Source: Bacteroidia bacterium
GTDB lineage: Bacteria; Bacteroidota; Bacteroidia; B-17B0; Aurantibacillaceae
Assembly: GCA_016787705.1 (NCBI GenBank)
Contig: JAEUTP010000014.1
Coordinates: forward strand, 310,001 to 374,000
Length of the DNA: 64,000 bases
Reading direction: 5' to 3'
Program-made: the position numbers and the translations under genes
Notes under the pieces: model-generated
Seen by the model: the letters and a program-made list of their open reading frames with translations, nothing else
Database searches by the model: none
What the model was told of the DNA's origin: nothing
Shown here: positions 60,285 to 64,000 of the stretch, one piece after another
How the letters are laid out: each line of letters opens with the position of its first letter
How positions within the stretch are numbered: the first letter of the stretch is position 1

Positions 60285-62783
60285 CTGAAAACCTATAAAT
60301 TCCATATTCTTTTTATCCTGCTTTTTATGGCAGTTTTTGCAGTTTCGCAAACAGCTACCGTAACAGGTTTTATTAAGGCAAACGACGATGAAAATGCCGA
60401 AGGAATAACAATCGGTGTTAAAGAAAATTCTTCACAAATTACTACCTCGGGCGAAAACGGTTTTTATAAGCTTACTATTGATGCCGGCAAACCTATAACC
60501 ATCGTTTTTTTTAGCATCAATTTTAGCACTCTAACCTATACCGTAAATGCAAAACCAGGCGAGACCATTAAATACTCGCCTATATTAAAATTTAAAGGCA
60601 CTTTAACAGCTGTTGAAGTAACCGATAAGCAAGGCAGACGCGAAGAAGTTGTGCGGCTTGATCCTATGGTATTCAACCAAATTCCCAGCGTAACCGGCAA
60701 TATTGAAGACATCATTAAAACACAAATGGGCGTTAGCAGTAATAACGAGCTAAGCAGCGGTTATAGTGTACGCGGTGGTAATTTTGATGAGAACCTGGTT
60801 TATGTAAACGATATAGAAGTGTATCGTCCTTTTTTAGTGCGCAGCGGACAACAAGAGGGATTAAGTTTTGCCAACCCAAGCATGGTTCAAAATATTAACT
60901 TTTCTGCAGGTGGCTTTGAAGCGCGTTATGGCGATAAGCTAAGCAGTGTATTGGATATCACTTACCGTAAGCCATTAAAATTTGGTGGAAGCGCTTCAGG
61001 AAGCTTTTTAGGCGGCAATATGCAACTGGAAGGAGTTAGTAACAACCGCCTGCTTGCCTGGAGTATTGGCGCCCGTTACAGAACCAACTCGTATTTATTA
61101 AAAAGTTTGGATACAAGAGGTGAATACCGCCCCAGTGCCTTAGATGTGCAAACATTTTTAACCTTTGATGTAAATCCAAAATTAAAAATTGAATTTTTAG
61201 GTAACATTGCCAACAATCGTTATCTGGTTATTCCGGCAAGCCGGCAAACAAATTTTGGTACGGTTAATAACGCTTTGCGGCTTACCATTTATTTTGACGG
61301 ACAGGAACTGATGCAATACAACACCTACATGGGCGGACTTTCAGGCACATACCGCCCTAATGGCAAAACCAAATTAAAATTTATTACTTCGGCCTATCAT
61401 GCGAAAGAAGAAGAGATCTATACTGTACAAGGGCAATATTATATTGATCAGCTGGAGGCGGATTTTGGGAAAGAAACATTTGGACAGGTAGCTTATAACC
61501 GTGGCATTGGTACTTTTTTAAATAATGGCCGCAATTATTTAGACGCTACTGTTTTTAATGTAGAGCACAAGGGCACTCGTTATATTAATAATAACTCCGA
61601 TTTTTTATGGGGCGCCCGCCAGCAAATGGAACAGATAAATGATAAGCTGAGCGAATGGCGTACTGTAGATTCTTCAGGCTTTATTATTCCATACAGTGCA
61701 ACTGAAATTAATTTGCTGGATGTTTACAAAACAAAGATCTCTTTACCAAGTTACCGTTCACAAGCTTATATGCAATATAATTTCAATAAAATGCTGGCAG
61801 ATACTTCTAACTTTAGCGTAACAGCAGGCATAAGGGCAAATTACTGGACTGTGAACCAACAATTATTGATCTCGCCCCGCCTAACGGTTTCATATAAACC
61901 TAACTGGAAACGTGACTGGTTATTTAAATTCAGTTCAGGTGTTTATTATCAGCCGCCATTTTACCGTGAATTACGAGGTATCGACGGCTCTCTTAACAAA
62001 GATCTGAAAGCACAACAATCTATTCATTTTGTATTAACAGCAGATTATATTTTTAAGATGTGGGAAAGACCTTTTAAATTGATACTTTCAAGTTACTACA
62101 AGCAATTAAATAATATTATTCCTTACGAAATTGATAACGTGCGTTTACGCTATTTTGCAAACAACAATGCAAAAGGTTATGTGGTTGGAACTGATGTGAG
62201 AATAAATGGTGAGTTTGTAAAGGGTGTTGAAAGCTGGGCTACTATTGGTTTTTTACGAACCTATGAAAAATCGCCTGACAACATTCACTGGGATTATTTA
62301 AATAAAGAAGGAGAAGTTGTATTTAAAAATACGGCTTTTGATCCTGTTGTAGATAGTGTGTTGGTAGATCCTGGCTTTATTCCGCGCCCAACAGATCAAT
62401 TGGTAACTTTCGGATTATTTTTTCAGGATTATTTACCAAAATTTCCTTCATTTAAATTTAATCTGAATTTACAGTTTGGCAGTGGTCTGCCTTTCGGTCC
62501 ACCAACACATTTACGTTACCAACAGGTATTGCGTATGCCTCCATATCGCAGGGTTGATGCCGGTTTTGCTTACAATCTTTTAAAAGCTAACCGCGAAATA
62601 AAAAGAAAAAACGTATTTAATAATTTAAAAGATATGTGGATCTTTTTAGAGATCTTTAATTTATTGCAGGTACAAAACACCGTTTCATTTACCTGGATAC
62701 AGGATGTAACGGGTAATCGTTATGCAGTGCCAAATTATCTTACCAACAGGCAGGTGAATGTTAAGCTGCAGATAAGGTTTTAG
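60285..62783 (+). CDS. TonB-dependent receptor with carboxypeptidase-like domain
   Basis: About 832 residues. An N-terminal carboxypeptidase-like domain (ATVTGFIKANDDENAEGITI ...) precedes a plug (IPSVTGNIEDIIKTQMGVSS, GYSVRGGNFDENLVYVNDIEVYRP) and a barrel ending in Phe (VNVKLQIRF). Without upstream codons the first ATG (60327) leaves only half a signal peptide. Reading back in frame to CTG at 60285 (or ATT at 60282, next to the in-frame TAA) gives KTYKFHILFILLFMAVFAVS, a complete signal peptide. A non-AUG start is therefore proposed. No ligand clue is visible and there is no SusD gene next to it. Confidence 0.88.
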   Translation: MKTYKFHILFILLFMAVFAVSQTATVTGFIKANDDENAEGITIGVKENSSQITTSGENGFYKLTIDAGKPITIVFFSINFSTLTYTVNAKPGETIKYSPILKFKGTLTAVEVTDKQGRREEVVRLDPMVFNQIPSVTGNIEDIIKTQMGVSSNNELSSGYSVRGGNFDENLVYVNDIEVYRPFLVRSGQQEGLSFANPSMVQNINFSAGGFEARYGDKLSSVLDITYRKPLKFGGSASGSFLGGNMQLEGVSNNRLLAWSIGARYRTNSYLLKSLDTRGEYRPSALDVQTFLTFDVNPKLKIEFLGNIANNRYLVIPASRQTNFGTVNNALRLTIYFDGQELMQYNTYMGGLSGTYRPNGKTKLKFITSAYHAKEEEIYTVQGQYYIDQLEADFGKETFGQVAYNRGIGTFLNNGRNYLDATVFNVEHKGTRYINNNSDFLWGARQQMEQINDKLSEWRTVDSSGFIIPYSATEINLLDVYKTKISLPSYRSQAYMQYNFNKMLADTSNFSVTAGIRANYWTVNQQLLISPRLTVSYKPNWKRDWLFKFSSGVYYQPPFYRELRGIDGSLNKDLKAQQSIHFVLTADYIFKMWERPFKLILSSYYKQLNNIIPYEIDNVRLRYFANNNAKGYVVGTDVRINGEFVKGVESWATIGFLRTYEKSPDNIHWDYLNKEGEVVFKNTAFDPVVDSVLVDPGFIPRPTDQLVTFGLFFQDYLPKFPSFKFNLNLQFGSGLPFGPPTHLRYQQVLRMPPYRRVDAGFAYNLLKANREIKRKNVFNNLKDMWIFLEIFNLLQVQNTVSFTWIQDVTGNRYAVPNYLTNRQVNVKLQIRF

Positions 62784-62815
62784 GCGATGGAACACTGGTG
62801 TTATGTTTCTAAAAA

Positions 62816-62958
62816 TTTAACCACATAGATACTAGGAAAAAGTTAAAAACTAACTGCCTAAAAGGGTACAGAGTTTTCTTCGCTAGGTGAAGAAAATGCT
62901 ATGTTTTACTTTTGAATTTATATTTAATCTATAAAAACTATGTTTCTATGTGGTTAAA
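62816..62958. repeat. Palindromic intergenic element, second type (AACCACATAGA ends)
   Basis: 143-bp element with perfect 14-bp terminal inverted repeats, TTTAACCACATAGA (62816-62829) and TCTATGTGGTTAAA (62945-62958). A central hairpin is TTTTCTTC (62874-62881), loop GCTAGGT, GAAGAAAA (62889-62896). It fills most of the 212-bp gap after the TonB receptor gene. Architecture equals that of the GCCACTAAT elements, but the end sequence differs. Confidence 0.72.
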
Positions 62959-62978
62959 AAAGTAAACAGTTATTTCTA

Positions 62979-62986
62979 TATCTTTA
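62979..62986 (+). promoter_or_regulatory. Putative -7 element TATCTTTA before the lipoprotein at 62996
   Basis: TAnnTTTA, 9 nt before the ATG, the same core as before purK and the DUF2339 gene. Predicted leader is 0-4 nt. Confidence 0.45.
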
Positions 62987-62995
62987 TACTTTAAA

Positions 62996-63754
62996 ATGAA
63001 ACTGCATTTCTATATATTTTTATTTTTTTTAATTGTTGTTTCCTGCAAGAAAAAGGAAGAGCCGGATGCCGATCCGTCGGGCACGCCCATTACAAATGTT
63101 AACCCAAGCGATTCTTCGAGCTACCAGGCATTATTTTCTTGTTTAAATACGTATTCAAAAATATCCGGAACTTATACCGCTGTTGGTCGCCTCACTTCTG
63201 CTTATTATTCAACTCAACTGATCACAAACGAAGTTTATTCTTCTGCCAACCTGCAGGATATGGGCTCTGTAAACCTTAATGGTGTTACCTTCAAAAACAA
63301 AAGTATTGTTACCAATTTTTATTATAACGATACTACTGCCACACAGTTTTTAATGCCACATACCTGGATTATTGGCGGCTCGGGCGCTGTTAACTCCTTT
63401 TCCTATTCCAATACACATACCCCACCAATTTTTAATAAAAGTGCCAACATACCCGACTCAATTAGTACAGGAGCAGGTTTTACAATAGACATTAGTGGTA
63501 CAGGTGATTGCAGTTTAATTAAGGTAGTAATGTTGGGTGGTAATGGAAGCACTGTTTATCCAAATAAATTATTTTCAGGAACAGATACACTTATAACTTT
63601 TACTTCAAGTGAATTACAAGGCCTTGTACCAACCAATGCAGGTTATCTCTCTATCCAATTCTGTAAAGATCATTACCGTACCATTGGCGGTAAGCGCATT
63701 AATTTTAGAAGTGGGTTGCAGTATTTTAATACGGCGTTTAAGATAAAATCATAA
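62996..63754 (+). CDS. Predicted lipoprotein of unknown function
   Basis: 252 residues. Lipoprotein signal (MKLHFYIFLFFLIVVSCKKK, lipobox Cys about 17) is followed by an acidic linker (EEPDADPSGTP) and a beta-rich domain (NLNGVTFKNKSIVTNFYYND; WIIGGSGAVNSFSYSN; AGFTIDISGTGDCSLIKVVM). The domain looks Ig-like or lectin-like, but I do not recognise a family. It is separated from the TonB receptor by the AACCACATAGA element and has its own likely promoter. Confidence 0.82.
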   Translation: MKLHFYIFLFFLIVVSCKKKEEPDADPSGTPITNVNPSDSSSYQALFSCLNTYSKISGTYTAVGRLTSAYYSTQLITNEVYSSANLQDMGSVNLNGVTFKNKSIVTNFYYNDTTATQFLMPHTWIIGGSGAVNSFSYSNTHTPPIFNKSANIPDSISTGAGFTIDISGTGDCSLIKVVMLGGNGSTVYPNKLFSGTDTLITFTSSELQGLVPTNAGYLSIQFCKDHYRTIGGKRINFRSGLQYFNTAFKIKS

Positions 63755-63762
63755 TTTTTTTT

Positions 63763-63925
63763 GCCACTAATTTCACTAATTAACACAAACAATTTAATGT
63801 ATACTTTGCCTTATTTAGTGTAATTTTTACTCAAAGCATAAATTGCTTTGAATAATTTAAATTTCACAAATAAAAATCACACTATTAATTGGGAATAACT
63901 TTGTGAAATTCGTGCAACTGGTGGC
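63763..63925. repeat. Palindromic intergenic element, copy 4
   Basis: 163-bp element starting 8 bp after the lipoprotein stop, with GCCACTAAT (63763-63771) at the left end and a slightly changed right end (CAACTGGTGGC, ends 63925). The central hairpin is TCAAAGCA (63831-63838) with TGCTTTGA (63844-63851). Shared blocks TTTAGTGTAATTTT, TTTCACAAA and TTGTGAAATTCGTG are present. The remaining 75 bp of the window hold no gene start; CATGTGGTTAAA at 63959 resembles one end of the other element type. Confidence 0.78.
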
Positions 63926-64000
63926 TCATTTTTAATCATTTCCATAACCAATTTTTTCATGTGGTTAAATTTTCTTAAACAGTAATCCACATTTCAGCCA

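Noticed and set aside
63957..63970. Start of another AACCACATAGA-type element at the window end
   Set aside because: Only CATGTGGTTAAA is visible, with one difference and no partner end; the window stops too soon to tell.

Overview
The window reads as a piece of a Bacteroidota (Bacteroidetes) chromosome. It is AT-rich. Many genes are preceded by the phylum's characteristic -7 promoter element TAnnTTTG or TAnnTTTA, and I see no consistent Shine-Dalgarno sequences. TTG and GTG starts are common. The protein families also point there: a PorV/PorQ-like barrel next to a PorU2-type sortase (type IX secretion), a protease with a type IX C-terminal sorting domain, carboxypeptidase-like-domain TonB receptors, DUF2339/DUF3999 proteins, a Fur/STAS pair and PP2C-type SpoIIE phosphatases. 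I cannot place it below phylum/class. I found no rRNA, tRNA, CRISPR array, prophage or insertion sequence; this is mostly core chromosome.

Layout. 0-8.5 kb: an MBOAT O-acyltransferase with an SGNH-like partner, then the PorV-like/PorU2 pair. 8.5-12.2 kb: hemD with an RhlE-type RNA helicase, and an FMN-binding glutamate synthase-like protein. 12.2-19.1 kb: a compact minus-strand phosphorelay cluster (REC-PAS-kinase; CHASE3-HAMP-GAF-kinase with three receivers; single receiver; CheR; stand-alone CheB) without any chemoreceptor, CheA or CheW. 19.3-25.6 kb: a type IX-secreted M43 metalloprotease with a DUF6265 lipoprotein, a purK-Zn-ribbon-paiB-META run, and a nucleoid-associated protein. 25.7-33.3 kb: tail-specific protease, a TonB receptor under a TPP riboswitch, dxr and rseP. 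33.3-39.9 kb: envelope proteins of unknown role (DUF2339, DUF3999, a lipoprotein) and a GNAT protein. 40-46.3 kb: groESL, a SPOR-domain protein, small envelope proteins and ispE. 46.5-49 kb: lysC-lysA. 49-60.2 kb: a SpoIIE phosphatase with an unusual periplasmic front end, a Zn-ribbon protein with a Kir-type K+ channel, SCO and TlpA thioredoxin-fold proteins, STAS, Fur, NlpC/P60, RecQ and an LtaS-like protein. 60.2-64 kb: a second TonB receptor and a lipoprotein.

Most interesting structure. Four intergenic elements of 160-169 bp (three within 2.3 kb) share ends GCCACTAAT...ATTAGTGGC and an internal layout, but carry a central hairpin whose sequence differs in each copy while its self-complementarity is kept. 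A fifth element with different ends (TTTAACCACATAGA...TCTATGTGGTTAAA) has the same architecture. Other points of note are the receptor-less CheB/CheR kinase cluster, the riboswitch-controlled receptor, and promoter positions that correct several start codons and suggest leaderless or near-leaderless mRNAs.
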